From Pithys albifrons albifrons (Eukaryota; Chordata; Aves; Passeriformes; Thamnophilidae): DNA of 64,000 nucleotides. The notes under the pieces are model-generated. The model worked only from the letters and a program-made list of their open reading frames with translations. It had not been told where the DNA came from and searched no databases. A program made the translations under genes and the position numbers. Where the stretch lies: positions 46,001 through 110,000 of the forward strand of contig NC_092476.1 of NCBI RefSeq assembly GCF_047495875.1, read 5' to 3'. Below are positions 1 through 12,471 of the stretch, one piece after another (the stretch's first letter is position 1; each line of letters begins with the position of its first letter).

Positions 1-3000
1 ATGTATAGTAGTTATTTAGTAATTAGTGAACAGAATACTATAAAAATGTTACTTTTAAGAGCTGTAACTTTAAATTAATAATAACTACTTAAAGGAAAAT
101 ACAGCAGTTAAAAAAATTGTTCTTTAGTTTCACATACTGTGATGCTGCAGTTTGGGATTTACATTGAATGTGTCTATCCATATATTTTGACATTGCACTA
201 AACAGGAAAAATATGAGTTGAAAGTGCAAGTAATAGGTAAAAAAGTAGAATTTATAACATCTTAGACGTTTTTCAAGTGATAAAGGTGACATCTGTTTTT
301 AAGTCCCCAGCTGGTTTTCCTTTGTTTTTTAAAAGAAGGGAGGCTGAAATGGGAGGATAAGGAGGTATTGCTGTCAAAGTCTTTGTCATAAAATCTGGGA
401 AGTCTGTTCTTTATTTGCTGCAGAGGCACAGCGAGCATGATTGTGTCTCATAAAAATTTGTGACATGGTCTGCAGTCATTACATGGGGTGAAGTGTGGTT
501 GGAGTGCTTGGGTCAGGTTCTGTGAGAAGCTGCAGCTTCAGCAAAGCCACAGAAATACCCTGTTCTGTGGTGTCACTCCACGTTAACACTGAAGTCTTCA
601 GTCAGTCGTACCATGGCCTGTCTCTGTGACTTACACTCCCAGAAGGCTCTTTTGAGAAGCATCTGCTCCATATTCATCATAGAAGTTTGTAAATGCAGGT
701 TTTTCACAGCACTGACTCTGTTACTGAATTTCCTATTGCTTTTTGTTGTTGTTGTCTTGTTATTTGTACTGTATTTCTCTGTAGAACTAAGTGTGTGGAT
801 TAAAGCATTTAAACTCAGTTTTTCTTATTCCTCACTATGCAAAAAGGAAATGTGAGTCTGCAACCCTGTAACAACGCCGGGATGAGGATGACTGCCTGGC
901 TTTGAGAGGGATGCAGCAGGGTGAGATTAGGAATTTTGAGAACTAAGTTTGTTGAACTCCATGGCCGTGTTTCTGCCTGAGATCCCTCCTGGAACGTCCA
1001 AGTGTCTCAGACCTCAATACATGGCAAAAATTCTAGACAGCCTGGTAGTGTCATTTTGGAGGTGAGTTAACACTGGTAACCTGCTAAGTTGTCTCAGCAG
1101 CTGCTCGCCCATTCCTGCTTCATCCTTCCTCACCCCTGGGCAGGAAGCCACGTTTGTGTGGCTTTAGAATAGATGGTGTAAACCTCTAGGCTTCAACAGT
1201 GAGGTGAAACATCCAGATTGTTCCTTCTCACCTCTGGTGTCAGTCATTGGGCATCTTAAAACAGCTTGTGACCCTCCACACTCATTATTTAGTCGAAGGC
1301 AGAAAGAATGTCTTACCTGCAGTGAGTAATTTCGAGTTGTAACAGAAGTTTTGGTGTCATGTGGGGTTAATAGAAATTCGAGATGGGGTGGGAATGTCGC
1401 TGAGAGCAAGACAGGAAAACACACGGGGCCATCCCCAGAAAAGGGGAGATGCTGCTGCTGGAAGCAGTTCAGGGATCAAGTGGCTCATTGCTTTCTCCTG
1501 ATGGCAGCAGATGGGTTAGTTTGGGCTTTTGGAAATGAATAAATCCTCCTGTGGGGCCACTTTATCATAGTGTCAGTTCCCTCCCCAAGTCCTCTCCTCT
1601 GTTCCCCGGTATCATTTGCACAAAAGAGAGAAGGGGTCTGGCCTCTCAGCTCCTGCATTATGCCACAGTCAAACCTTTTAAAGACTATTTGTGTGTTGTT
1701 TTCTATTCAGGATGGGGTCAAAGCATAGATATTCAGCAGGTTTTTTTCTTAGATGAGTAAGACAATAGTTTCACAGAGCTTTCAGGATCAGTGGCACTAA
1801 TGCTAATAAGCATCAAGGTTTAACGGATCTTTAATTGTTTGTAGAACTGCTGGAGTGAACTGTCCACATCACCGACTTGAGCCTAAAGTGTAAGGAGTCA
1901 CAGCACAGGTGCATGTAGGGAAGAGTACAGGTCCTTGCAAAGCACAAGTTAAGGCTGAAATCCTCTTTTAATAATAAAAATTAAGAATGTAAAGCATTTG
2001 GTGAATGAACAGAAATGTGGTTATGTGGGGGTCCAAATGAGTCCAGTGTTAGACACTTGAGGGCTAAAGCTCTGATTTCAGGGTACCTCCAGCAAATCTA
2101 TTTTCATTCTTGTGTAGCTCAGTGAGTTATGCAGTAGAAGATCTGTTACTTGTACTCTGTTGTCTTCCCTTTTGCCTCCCTCACTGCTTTGCTTCAACTC
2201 TAAGCACAGAACAAGACATTTAGAGTTTGGGTTTACCAAGTATTTATTGAATTGAAACTATCACAACTTACCAGTCAGCTCCTGGAGCAATTACAGGCAC
2301 AGGGACCAGATGGCATAAAATCCATGTCAATGGCCCTGACGAGGATGTCTGGCTGACACAACGACGTGGAATAACCATAAGCGTTTCTTTTTCTAAATAC
2401 AGTGATTCACTCATGTTTCATTGAAGAAAATATTAAATTTAAACAGATTAGTTTATTCTCAGTGAGCAACCGTTTCTTGATTTACTCTCACTTGTACATT
2501 AAAAGGCAAATCAATCCACATCCTCATGGTATCATTAACATCAGAATTAGCTCTTCTTCTAGACTGGGTAAGTTGAGTTCTTTATAGTGTTTACAAGAGA
2601 AGTATAACTAAAATATTTGCTTCTACATATGTTTAGTTTAAAATCAGTACAACTTTGATAGTTACTGCCTAAGCAAAACCACTACTTTTTGTTGAAAAGG
2701 CTTATGAATCATCAATGCTGTAACTAGTATTTTTCCTAATGTTATACCACCCTAATGTTTCAATATATACTAAGTTACATGAACCTAACCAAAACAACAG
2801 TTTTCAGAAACCCAGAATTTGAAGTTCTACAATTTCTAGTCATTCATAGCACTAAAGAAAGCAAAAGATAGGATCAGCAGTACAGTGGAAGTCTTGCTTC
2901 ACTGCCTGGTGCTCCAGGACACCTTATATGTTCCATACCGTTGGTCGTTCATCAATGTCGCATTTCAAGAATTCCCACCTTGTCCAACAAGGCGGAATAA

Positions 3001-5067
3001 AAGCTGCCCTTGGCTTTGTTTGGGTGTCACTCCAAATTATGGCTTCTACAGAAGTCCATAAACTTAGAGGTCAGTACTGACACCCCTTTAAAGTCATGAG
3101 GCAACAGAGAATGGAGACGTTCTCCACTGCACAAACCTTTGCCCACAACCAAGGGAACAGAGATCCTCCAGTACCTACCGAGTGGATCTGAAGCCCTGTG
3201 GCACAACCAAAGGATTTCTCAGAGGAAACTGCTCTTGTCCCTCAATGCTGACAAACTGGAAGGGCAGAAAACCCAGTCTGTCATTCATTGCTGGCTCCCA
3301 GCAGGTCATATCCTCCCTCTGCACCTTTTAAAGGGTTCTGCTTAGGTTGGTAGTTTCAGTGCTGACTGTGCTTCAGAGAGCAGAGAGCCTCGGGATAGTA
3401 CAACTGCTCCGGAGACAGCCATGGCACTTTTAGATCCACTACCAATTCCAGATCCTATTCTGGCCAAGGAAATGGAAGAAATCAGACTTATGCTACCCTT
3501 GACCAAGTACTAAGAGTTTGCAAACCCAGTAAAAATAGACACAGCAAGCCTGAATTCCTGAAATTCTCTCTCCAAAGCATTTTGGCTAATGTGGAATGTA
3601 TCACAGATATTCTTTTTTAAGCCTTCTCACAATCCCTGCCAAAATGCCAGGCAGTGGCTTTGTGTTCCATTTCACCAAGTCCCATAAGGGGAGTTTACAA
3701 AAAGTCCAGGAAGTCTCAAGTGTGAGCTTCCCTATTCTTCATGAGCTACAAGAAATAAGAGCTATCACAGTAAGTCCAGAGGCATCAACAAGATACAGGC
3801 CCAATCACTATGAGATCCAAATACCTTGATTGCCTACAGATTGTTTTAAAGTTTTAAGTAGGAGGTACAGATTCCTCTGTACACAGTGAGAACTTCTAAA
3901 GACAAACCACAACCCAAAGCAAAGAACACCAGGAGAATTAAAACTCCATCCCAGTGGGAATGGACGTATATTCTCCTTTATGCTAATTCCCTGTATGTTT
4001 CAAAAGACTCACCTGTCTGCCCACAGGCTTCGTGCAGAGAGGAAACAGCATTTTCTAGGTACTGTGCACACTGTCTTGAGATTCCTCAAATCAGAGTCCC
4101 AAAACCATGCAAGAAATCCAATTTCTACCACCTGAAGAACTGAAGATACACCAGCAGAGAATATCCCACCTCACAAAGAGGAAAAGCTTTTCGACAGGAG
4201 AACCTGACTTAAGTGAATAGCACATTTATGCTCCATATGCAAGCCAAAAATGCACCCCCTGAACGCCTCAGTATAAACAAAAAAAAACCCAACACAGAAG
4301 AGCCTTCAGTGTGAAGATGTGAAGCATTTTCTGAGTCAGAAGATGAGACAGAATGCTTCATCCCACAAGCTGTGATGTCACAGGACACACACCACTGCTC
4401 TGCAGGATGTCTTCCTGAAGACTCTCTGGTGTATTCCCAGTGTCTGGGTCAATGTCATTTATTTATTCCGTGGTGGTTTTAACACCATTTCTTTCCCATC
4501 AACTCTAAAAGTTTCTACATTTCCATTCTGAGGAGATCTGTCATATTGGCTTTTACAACTTAGTGCCATAAGACCTGAACTTACTGATTTTAGTAGCTGT
4601 TTCTGTAGCATCTCATGGACTCATACAATGAGAACACATGTATGAAGAACAGTCTGCGTAGAGACAAAAAGGCAACACTGAGACTTCCCTCAAATCTTGG
4701 AACCTGAATTTATCAAGGAATTCTTCCTGTTTCTTTCTCAAAGGCATTATTGTTACCTGTGGAACACATTAATTTTGGAGCCCCTTTACAGCAAACCACA
4801 GAAGCCAAAGCAGCTACTGAAGACATTTAAGAATGGTTCATACCATGACTTTGATTTTAGGGCAATCGAAGTCTTTGTAGAACCTTTCACTGTAGGTTTT
4901 ACGATCATCAGCATTTTGCTAGATCGCTATATAAAGGCTTTAGCAATTTTAACCAAAGAATCAGCAGACTTCCCAAATTGCCTAAAAAAGCTAATAATTT
5001 TCATCTCTATCAATCTTTGATTACCTGTTTGTGAGTACCTAGGTGAACTAAACTAAGTTATGAGACC
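1..5067. other. Left flank and probable TRIM25 3' UTR
   Basis: No coding exon could be supported here; the open frames are short and lack family resemblance. The part nearest TRIM25 should be its 3' UTR on the minus strand. Two candidate minus-strand poly(A) signals are visible: overlapping AATAAA copies at 4458-4467, about 600 nt past the TRIM25 stop, and one at 2243-2248. In human, DGKE converges on TRIM25 from this side, so the far left could contain its 3' UTR, but nothing in the sequence proves it. Confidence 0.4.
4458..4467 (-). terminator. TRIM25: Candidate TRIM25 poly(A) signal
   Basis: Read on the minus strand this gives AATAAATAAA, two overlapping canonical hexamers roughly 600 nt downstream of the TRIM25 stop codon. 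Use is inferred; a second signal at 2243-2248 would give a much longer 3' UTR. Confidence 0.3.
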
Positions 5068-5600
5068 TTACTCTTTCATTTGACAGAGAGAGAGGACAGC
5101 GCCACTGGAGAACAACCAAAAGGCTGGGTACAAGGCCTCGGTGAACTGGGTTTTGAATTTATAGATCAAGTTGTGCTTCTCCCCCACTGCCATGAAGATC
5201 ACAAAGCCCTCCTCACAGTGCAGCAGCACCCCAATCTTGGTGGCCTTTGTGCTGGGTAAGCACTTCTCAATGTCGTTGTGCCAGGATGATATTTTGGAGT
5301 TGAGCCACTCGATGCACCAGGAGCTGCTGTTCCTGCCCAGGCGGCTCTCGAGCCCGTGCCGGGCCATGCTGCCATAGCACACCCCGATGGCACAGAAGGT
5401 GTTCAGCTGCAGCTCCACTTCCCAGTAGTGGACCCCTCTCTTGAAGCACTGGAACCCCAGCACCTGGCGATACTCAGTGAAGCGCTGAGGGTGCTGTTTG
5501 TGACTCAAAGGGATATCTGAGACAGACACCTTGGTGTAGCCCTCAGACAGAATCAGGTTGTCCTGAGCTGTGTTGTAATCCAGGGTGATATTGGCAGCAT
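5068..5600 (-). CDS. TRIM25: TRIM25 exon 9: PRY-SPRY domain
   Basis: Final coding exon, 533 nt including TAA. The acceptor is GTTGCAG at 5601-5603; an alternative upstream AG is out of phase with exon 8. The translation starts [12 protein letters not shown] and contains the PRY-SPRY landmarks LGF, HYWEVEL, GVCYGS, the SWCIEW strand and LYPAFW. This is the substrate-binding B30.2 domain. Confidence 0.92.
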
Positions 5601-8600
5601 CTGCAACGACATGGATCATGTGAAGGTGCTGAAGAGAAAAGCACTTTTATTTATCCTGTCCTTCCTAAGCACTTGCCCCCATGCATGTTTATCTCCCAGC
5701 TCTTCTCTCCTCCTCAGTGCAGGCAGTTTTTAGGGCCACACTAACAGATGCTGGGTTCAAATTCAGCTCCATGTTACACAGCAGGAAAATGGAGGGCCAG
5801 TTTCCTTCCTTCCTGCATCCCCAGGGGATTCCTTTACCACCCAAATAACTGCTGGCAAAAGAAAGGGAACTTTGATCTGGCAGCAAAAAGTATACTGTGT
5901 TGTATAGCATCTTAACAAGCTATCCTGGGTCCACATAAAAGCCTGCATTTCATTAAAAAAAATCCAGTGTGTTATTCCATATTTCTAGGCTACCCCAATG
6001 CCATTATACTGGGGGAAAACAAAGCCATTACTTAGAAAACTTCATTTATCTTCATAAACAAATATTGGAGACAAATTTGATTCATCTGGCAAAAGAGCTA
6101 CTTAACAACCCCCTTTTTCCTCCAAAATTTCCCTTCATTTGTAACAACCAGCTGATGGGCCTATTAAGCTAATAAAACTCCCTCAGAAATATTTCTATCA
6201 GGTACCTACAGCAGTAGCTGTAAGAGCAGGAAGTTCATCTTTAAATAGTGTAATGTTGAGTGTCTTACATTGCAGAAGCTCCTCTCTGGATTTCTTCAGA
6301 AAGCTGTCAATGAGCACTTTAGTTGCAGCAGCAGCTGCAGCAGTTGGTGCAGTGGTTGGTGCTGTGGTTACAGAAGAAAAGAGTTTGGCCAGTTGGGAAG
6401 AAACCTTGCACACTTGACACACCATCACAGACACACTCAGGTTGGAGCTTATCTGGTTTAGCCTCCTGTTCCACACCAGGTTAACTTCAATATTAGCTCA
6501 GGTTATTCAACATCAAGTTTTGAAAATCCCATTGTCTCTGGACATCCTTTCAGCGTATCCCCAGTAGGAGCCTTCTCGGAGCAAGAGGTGGACATTACAC
6601 CAACACTAATGACGATCTTGCTCAATACACCAACACTAACAACCACCTGCTTATCATTTTAAGAGCCATCAACGAAAATTAGAATAAACATGCTGAAAGT
6701 TTGGACTCACCAACTTTGGCAGGTTTCTTTTTCTCCTCTGGAAGGGGGAAAAAAAAGAAGTAGACTGAGTTCTACTGGGAATGAAAAGCCACTGGTAAGA
6801 CTATGACAGCTGTAACACCATCATCCTGGCTCTTCTGAAGCTGCAGCAGTGGATGGAGCTGGCAGTCCTGCATGTTGAAGCCAGGTACAAATACATCCAC
6901 CCCAAAAAGCTGCACAGGAAGCACAACCTGCTATTTGCATCCTATTTCACAGGGTCATACGCCTGGAAGGAGCTTAATCTCTCCCCAGGATGCAGCGAGT
7001 TCAGGCAAGTGTCAATACACCTGTTCCCACAAGGCACAGACTATTCCTTCTCTTTTGAAACAGAACTTCAGTGCAGCAACAGGAGTTTCAAGTCTATTCA
7101 ACTCCACCTCTCCCAGCAGACCCCTCTGAGTGTTCCACACTCAGGACTTGTGAATGGAAAGGACCATTTGTCAAGAGCTCTGTGGGAGTGATAGAAGTAG
7201 TTTCTTAACACTTGGATTTATTTCAAAAAGAAAATATGAAAGATCTTCCAAACAGACTACAGTGCCCATTAATTCTGGTGTCTGGACAAAACAACACTAA
7301 AAGGCCCCAGTATAACCTGCCATGAAGACTATTCTCCATCATCCCAGCCCTACACTGTAGGCAAGATGTGACCAGCAAAATGTTTGAATAAGGCTCCTTT
7401 AATCACCACTTACTGGTATCTGCCTCCACCTGCGGAGTGGCTGGAGCCTGGGAAAGGGTCTTCTCTTTGTGGAAACGATCTTGTGAGGGAGCACCTAAAA
7501 GACCAGAACATGAACAGCTCATAAGCAGAGTTCAATACGTACAAACTCATCAAACAAGCCAAAAGGTATAAATTAAAAAACCTACAAGAACCAGAGGGTG
7601 GGGAGGCTCTTCTGTGCTTTACACACTGACACCTCTACAGGCTGATGCAGCACTGTACCTGTGCTATTCACTGCTTTCCAGCTCACAAGGAATCCATCAC
7701 TATATACCCCAAAGCACCCTCCCTTTCCTGTGCCCAGGTGCCCATACAGATAATCACTGCATCACCACTGCAGCAAACAGCTCTTGGGTAACTGCTTGAA
7801 CTCTTACTTAACAGTAAAAACATAGTTAGAAGAGGATGATTTCTTCAGTACTTACGTGATCCATGAGGCTTTTTTCCACCAGAGGTTTTGTTTGCAGGAG
7901 CTGCTGGAGGGCCCTTAGTTTTCCCAGGTCTGGCTGCAATGACAGTATTTTACATTATGCTTGGTATTGCCAGTGCATAGACATGCAAAGTAATTACAAA
8001 GTAATGCATCAGTGAGGACATTTTTCAATCTTAATTTTCAGTTATGTGAATAGAACTGAAGCGATGCTCAGCAGAGATGGAAAGTGCATACCCATGACCC
8101 AGGCCCAAGGATAGTTTTGCTTGACCCAGTAAATAGGGCTTTGTTCTACAACACTTAAACAATCAGCACCTTTACAGCTGGTTAACCAGAGTCCTACCAG
8201 AGTAAAGCATTTCATGCCTCCCATCAAATCCACATCCTAACAACATCCAAGCCTGCCACATAATGACATCATAAATTACTCTACGGAAGAAAGGCTGAGC
8301 TGTGCCAGAAGGGCGTAGGATCATGATACTCATCAACTTATCCAAGTACAGGCAACAGTGAAGAGGCACTGGCACATTTTGTCTCCTAATTTAGGCCAGA
8401 CTGACATGGTTTTGTGGAGGACTGCAGAGGTTGGAAGACAGAAATTATATTAACCAACTGTATTTGTTGCTTTTTTTAAAATTATTTTTGGATTGGAGAG
8501 AGAAGATCCCTCATTTGAGTTCCCAGCCAAAGCAGAAAATGCCATTTTTCTCAGTGATACAATACCTTCTGCTTTTTGCTCCTTACACTGAACGACTTGA

Positions 8601-11600
8601 TGTTTCAACATTTCTTTGAGGCCAACAGCAGACATAAAACCAGAATGCATCACATTTTGGTCCATTTCAACTACAGGAACAAAAGCTTCTTTTGGTGATA
8701 TTAGTTGCAGTGCTGCTGCTCTCTGAAACGACAAATGGAAGACTTGGGCAGACCACCTTGTGTAGCATATACATTGAAATATAACCAAGTTACTTTAAAT
8801 GGGGTGGGGCTTGTTCATTCATCTCAAAGGTTACAGTTGGAAACAATCCACAGCAAAATTTCAGCAGCAGCCCACATGCCTTAATTCCCAGCTGACATCT
8901 GAAACAGTGAAAAGGGTCTGCAGCATCTCGTGGAGATGAGTTCTCTCACCCACTGGCCCCTCCGCTTGTGGCAGATGTAGTGGCTGGACTGGGGATTTTC
9001 AGACACCACTTCAGTGTTCTTTCATTGGTATTTGTGCACTCATTGGTACATCCTTTCATAGCAGGTACTTGCACACAACTGCAATACCATTTGCCTGAAG
9101 GTGTCTGGAGAGCAGGACAACCACAGCAGGTTTTTGTGATTCTGCATTCAAGAAACGTGAAGAATTGGATTCACATTTAAAGGATGTATTACCTTCAGAA
9201 ACAGAACGTCATCACTTTCATGCAGTGCCATCTCAATCTGATCTCTGAGAGACTGAATTTCATTCTTCTTATTTCCCAGAACACCGTAAATATAATCAAA
9301 CTTGTTACAAACTCTCTTCTCTTCATCTGCTATTGCTTTCATGATGTCATTTTCTCTTTCTTCAATCATAGCTCTAATTTCTAAAAACTCATTTCTGATC
9401 AAATCCTTCTTTCTGGAAGCTGTCTCCTGGAGCAGACAGACACAGGTTTCAAAAGAACAGTTTGTGAACAAAATACTCTTACTGCTACTGCACAAAAGCC
9501 TTTGAGCAACACGTAGGCTTCTCTTCCTTGAAATGGGCAATAGAAGAGCTGAGTAATTCTGTGTTGTCTGTAAGGAAAACTGCTTCACTCACAAGGAATG
9601 GGGCCCATTCTCAGTGTCAGCATGTGGGGGTATAAAACATACAGTGACTGCTTTACTCCCATCTCCCACAGAGCTGCCTGGCCCTGCTAAAACACCTCTT
9701 TGCTATTCCTTCCTAATAACATTTTCTCCTGGCAGTGCAATCTCAGCACTACAGCCGTTGTCACAAGGGTACAATCACCAACACCACACAGTGGCCAGCG
9801 TATGCCAAGCAACCTGACAGCACTTGGAACAGTTACCCACTTACAGCAGATTGGCTTTGGTTTGTTTTCACAGTGCTCATTGCCTTAACAGCTCTTTCAC
9901 TCTGATTGTGCAGCTCCATGAGTTTCTTCTTCAGCATCGACTGCAATAAGAGAGATCAGAAAGAATTTCAGAGATGCAGTTGCCATGTCTCAGCTGGGTC
10001 ACACTCACAGAAACAACAAAGATCGTGTTCACATAGAGTTTTAAATAACCTTGTAAGCATTTAGTACTATTGGTTTAAAACCTACCACTCCTTAAAGCTT
10101 ACAGGATGTAAAATTATTTTCCTGCACATGAGTGACTTGTGGCACCCACACCCTCCCTGCAGCTCCACCTCTCCTAAAAGCTGGATCCACACTGTTGACT
10201 CACTCTCTTGATAAGAACCGAGTGCTTTCATCAGCACAGCAGTTCTCATATTAAGAATAAATGTCAGTTCTCAGGCTGGACTTTGTGCATGGAGTTAATG
10301 CTACTGTTCACGCCTCTCATTTTGAGAATTTTACCACTTGTGTGAATTGCCTGTTCCTTTAGTTCAAGATCCTGCTAAGCTCAGTCAGGGATGAGGATCT
10401 GCAGACAAGCTGTACACACACTCAGAACAGACTGGAGTTTGGCCACCTACACTTTTCAAGCAGGCTTTAGTCACACACCCTCTGATTTTCAGCTGCACTG
10501 TATAGAATCATAGAATCATAGAATTGATTGGGTTGGAAAAGACCTCCGAGATCATTGAGTCCAACCCTTGGTCCAACTCTAGTCCATTTACTAGATCATG
10601 GCACTCAGCACCACATCCAATCTGCATTTAAAAATCTCCAGGGATGGGGAATCCACCCCCTCTCTGGGCAGCCCATTCCAATGCCTGAGCACTCTCTCTG
10701 TAAATAATTTTTTTCTGATATCCAACTTCAATTTCCCCTGGCAGAGCTTGAGCCCATCGTGCCCCCTTGTCCTATTGCTGAGTGCCTGGGAGAAGAGACC
10801 AGCCCCCCACCTGGCTATAACTTCCCTTCACCCAAGTGTCCTTTCCTTCCATCCTATGAACCTCCTTCTAGCTTTTATCTATGTGCTGAAAATCTCCCTA
10901 GACTACTTTTTTATCTCTTTGATTCTTAAAAACATAGAGCAATGACTGTCTACAGCCCCTCAGTCAGCCTGTGACAAGGCCACACAGTGAGTCCTGGCAG
11001 TGAACACCAGAGGGGGCCCAGAGTTCTGGGTGACACCTGGAGAGTGGGAGACCTCACTGGTCAGCCCAGCCCAGGACTGGCAATCAAGCCCATGACAGCA
11101 CTTTCCCAGAACTCTGGTCCTTGAGAAACATCTTGGAGAGAGGAGGAAAACGCAAAGAATGATTCTGAAGATGTGCCTGAATGCGCGTTGGAGGGGACAT
11201 AACACTCCGCCACAGCAAGGTACGTGATTTACAGACCAAGTCTGGGTCCAGCCTCCCCTCCAGTGTCAGGCCCCGAAGGAGGAAAGAGACGCTCCGGATG
11301 CCCTTGGGAGGGTGTTCCAGCCCCACCCCACCGGCCGCTCACCTGGGCACTGGCTTTAGCCTGCTCCAAGGGGGTGGTGGGGCACAGCTTGTGCCCGAGC
11401 AGGCAAAGGGAACAGATGCAGGTGCCGTGCTTGCTGCAGAAGAACTCGAAGAGCCTGTTGTGTGTGGGGCACTTGCGGTACTGGAGGTCGCGCAGGGGCA
11501 GACAGAGCTGGTGGTCGCGGAAGGCGGGGCTCTCGTGGTGCGGCCGCAGGTGCTCGGCGCAGAAGGACGCGGTGCAGGTCAGGCAGGTCTGCACGGCCGG

Positions 11601-11951
11601 CGTGTCCCGGCAGCTGTCGCAGTACACGGGGGGCTCCTCCGCCTTGCACCCCGCAGCCTCCTCATCCTCCTCCTGTTCCTGTTCCTTGGCCCCGGAGCGG
11701 CCCTGGAGCTGCTCCACCACTCGGCACAGCACCGTGTTCTTGTGCAGCTTCGGGCGGGTCGCGAAGCTGGTCCGGCACTGCGGGCAGCTGAAGCCCTCCG
11801 ACAGCCCGGCCCAGGTGAGTTCCAGGCAGGAGGCGCAGAAGTTGTGGCCGCAGGGCACCGTCACGGGGTTGCTGAAGATGCAGAGGCAGATGCAGCAGCT
11901 CAGTTCTTCCTCCAGCCCCGCGAGGCTCAGCTCCGGCTCCAGCGCCGCCAT
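5068..11951 (-). CDS. TRIM25: TRIM25, RING-type E3 ubiquitin/ISG15 ligase
   Basis: Nine coding exons on the minus strand: 11343-11951, 9845-9940, 9193-9426, 8566-8722, 7856-7933, 7414-7494, 6711-6737, 6269-6361 and 5068-5600. All junctions are GT-AG and phases agree, giving 1,908 nt including stop, or 635 aa, close to the 630 aa of human TRIM25. Domain order is RING, two B-boxes, coiled coil, a low-complexity linker and a PRY-SPRY domain. The 96- and 234-nt coiled-coil exons are typical of the RFP-type TRIM gene structure. Known role: E3 ligase that promotes K63-linked ubiquitination in RIG-I signalling and binds RNA, acting in the cytoplasm. Start chosen at the first ATG of the RING frame. 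Location next to COIL agrees with mammalian order. No break is visible, so the gene looks functional. Confidence 0.93.
6269..6361 (-). CDS. TRIM25: TRIM25 exon 8: Ala/Thr run and helix before SPRY
   Basis: 93 nt, phase 1 on both sides, acceptor AACCACAG, donor GTAAGA. It encodes an Ala/Pro/Thr run ([15 protein letters not shown]) from imperfect GCN codon repeats, then a helix ending SREELLQ that joins the PRY-SPRY exon. Confidence 0.75.
6711..6737 (-). CDS. TRIM25: TRIM25 exon 7: 27-nt lysine-rich microexon
   Basis: A 27-nt microexon between CTTCCAG and GTGAGT encodes KEKKKPAKV across its phase-1 boundaries. Its basic character suits an RNA-binding linker. Frame fits both neighbours. Confidence 0.65.
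7414..7494 (-). CDS. TRIM25: TRIM25 exon 6: linker
   Basis: 81 nt, phase 1 on both sides, acceptor TTTTAG, donor GTAAGT. Translation includes [20 protein letters not shown], disordered and without recognisable domain. Confidence 0.7.
7856..7933 (-). CDS. TRIM25: TRIM25 exon 5: linker
   Basis: 78 nt, phase 1 on both sides, acceptor ATTGCAG, donor GTAAGT. Translation is a Pro/Ala/Lys/Gly-rich disordered linker beginning [16 protein letters not shown]. Short basic linkers between coil and SPRY of TRIM25 are known to bind RNA; that role here is inferred. Confidence 0.7.
8566..8722 (-). CDS. TRIM25: TRIM25 exon 4: coiled-coil end and linker
   Basis: 157 nt, acceptor GTTTCAG, donor GTATTG, leaving phase 1. 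It encodes RAAALQ followed by a region with [18 protein letters not shown] and a basic tail; this resembles the post-coil segment of bird TRIM25. Confidence 0.8.
9193..9426 (-). CDS. TRIM25: TRIM25 exon 3: coiled coil, main part
   Basis: 234 nt, 78 codons, phase 0 on both sides. The translation is rich in E, K, R and hydrophobic heptads (for example [17 protein letters not shown]), as expected for the antiparallel TRIM dimerisation coil. Confidence 0.9.
9845..9940 (-). CDS. TRIM25: TRIM25 exon 2: coiled coil, first part
   Basis: 96 nt, 32 codons, TTGCAG acceptor and GTAAGT donor. It was too short to stand out as an ORF; the translation starts [20 protein letters not shown] and is helical and charged. 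It lies between exon 1 and exon 3 in the right phase. Confidence 0.85.
10501..10925 (-). repeat. CR1 LINE 3' fragment
   Basis: Begins with the CR1 3' tail signature in reverse complement (ATAGAATCATAGAATCATAG), followed by the typical GGTTGGAAAAGACCTC block and the 'LINE ORF2 end' sequence. It sits in TRIM25 intron 1, sense on the minus strand. The 5' part is truncated, as is usual for CR1. Confidence 0.85.
11343..11951 (-). CDS. TRIM25: TRIM25 exon 1: RING and two B-boxes
   Basis: 203 codons ending in phase 0 at a GTGAGC donor. The C3HC4 RING is complete: C20, C23, C34, H36, C39, C42, C56 and C59. An acidic stretch (EQEQEEDEE) links it to two B-box-like Cys/His modules, the first beginning CDSC and the second beginning CPTH. 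No zinc ligand appears lost. Confidence 0.93.
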
Positions 11952-11981
11952 CGCGCCGTCTACCGCTGCTCTGAACAGCCA

Positions 11982-12033
11982 GAAACTAAACTGAGGGCCG
12001 AAGAAACGAAACTGAAGCCGGAGAAACGAAAGT
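11982..12033 (-). promoter_or_regulatory. TRIM25: Triple interferon-stimulated response element at TRIM25
   Basis: Three near-identical GAAACNAAANT elements are visible on the plus strand: GAAACTAAACT at 11982, GAAACGAAACT at 12003 and GAAACGAAAGT at 12023. The latter two fit the ISRE/IRF consensus GAAANNGAAA. Start-to-start spacing is 21 and 20 bp, and the block lies 31-82 bp upstream of the TRIM25 ATG. TRIM25 is a known interferon-stimulated gene, so these are probable IRF9/IRF sites. Confidence 0.75.
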
Positions 12034-12471
12034 GGGGCAGAGGCTTTCCGCGAAACAACGTGTCCCGTCCCCGCCCCAACGGGAGGGACAGCAGCCCTGA
12101 GACAGCCCCGGATGCTGCGGGCTCTGCCCCGGGGATGGGGATGTGGGGCGGGGGCGCACCGGGAACGGGGGGCTCAGCCCCCTCCACCCACCAGGGCGGG
12201 TGGGTCGGGGCACCATCACCCACCGTGCCCCGGAGATCTCGGGTTTGGTTTCTAAAGCAAATGTGCTGTCGGGTGCGGTGCCCACCTGGGCTGCCGGCCC
12301 CACTGGCAGCGCTGCTCCGCAGCTCCCACAGCCCCGCTCCCGTCCCGAACACAGCTCAAAGACAACTCGGGACACCCCAGCGGTCATCTCGCCCGCAGGT
12401 GGGGGCTCAGGGACGATGTGAACCCCAAATTCCTCCAAGCTAGCTTGGCTTACCTGGCTGCTGAAGATCAA

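Larger units (their letters stand above)
11340..12430. promoter_or_regulatory. TRIM25: CpG-rich TRIM25 exon 1 and promoter
   Basis: Dense CpG and high GC over the first TRIM25 exon and about 480 bp upstream, falling off before the CR1 scrap near 12470. This is the expected position for the TRIM25 promoter; no TATA box was identified. Confidence 0.55.

Noticed and set aside
5601..5619. TRIM25 last exon starting at 5619 or at the AG near 5632
   Set aside because: The upstream acceptor puts exon 8 out of phase with the PRY-SPRY frame; the AG at 5601-5602 fits.
11181..12443. 420-aa plus-strand open frame over TRIM25 exon 1
   Set aside because: It is the antisense shadow of the GC-rich RING/B-box exon and promoter; stop-poor sequence explains its length and it has no domain.
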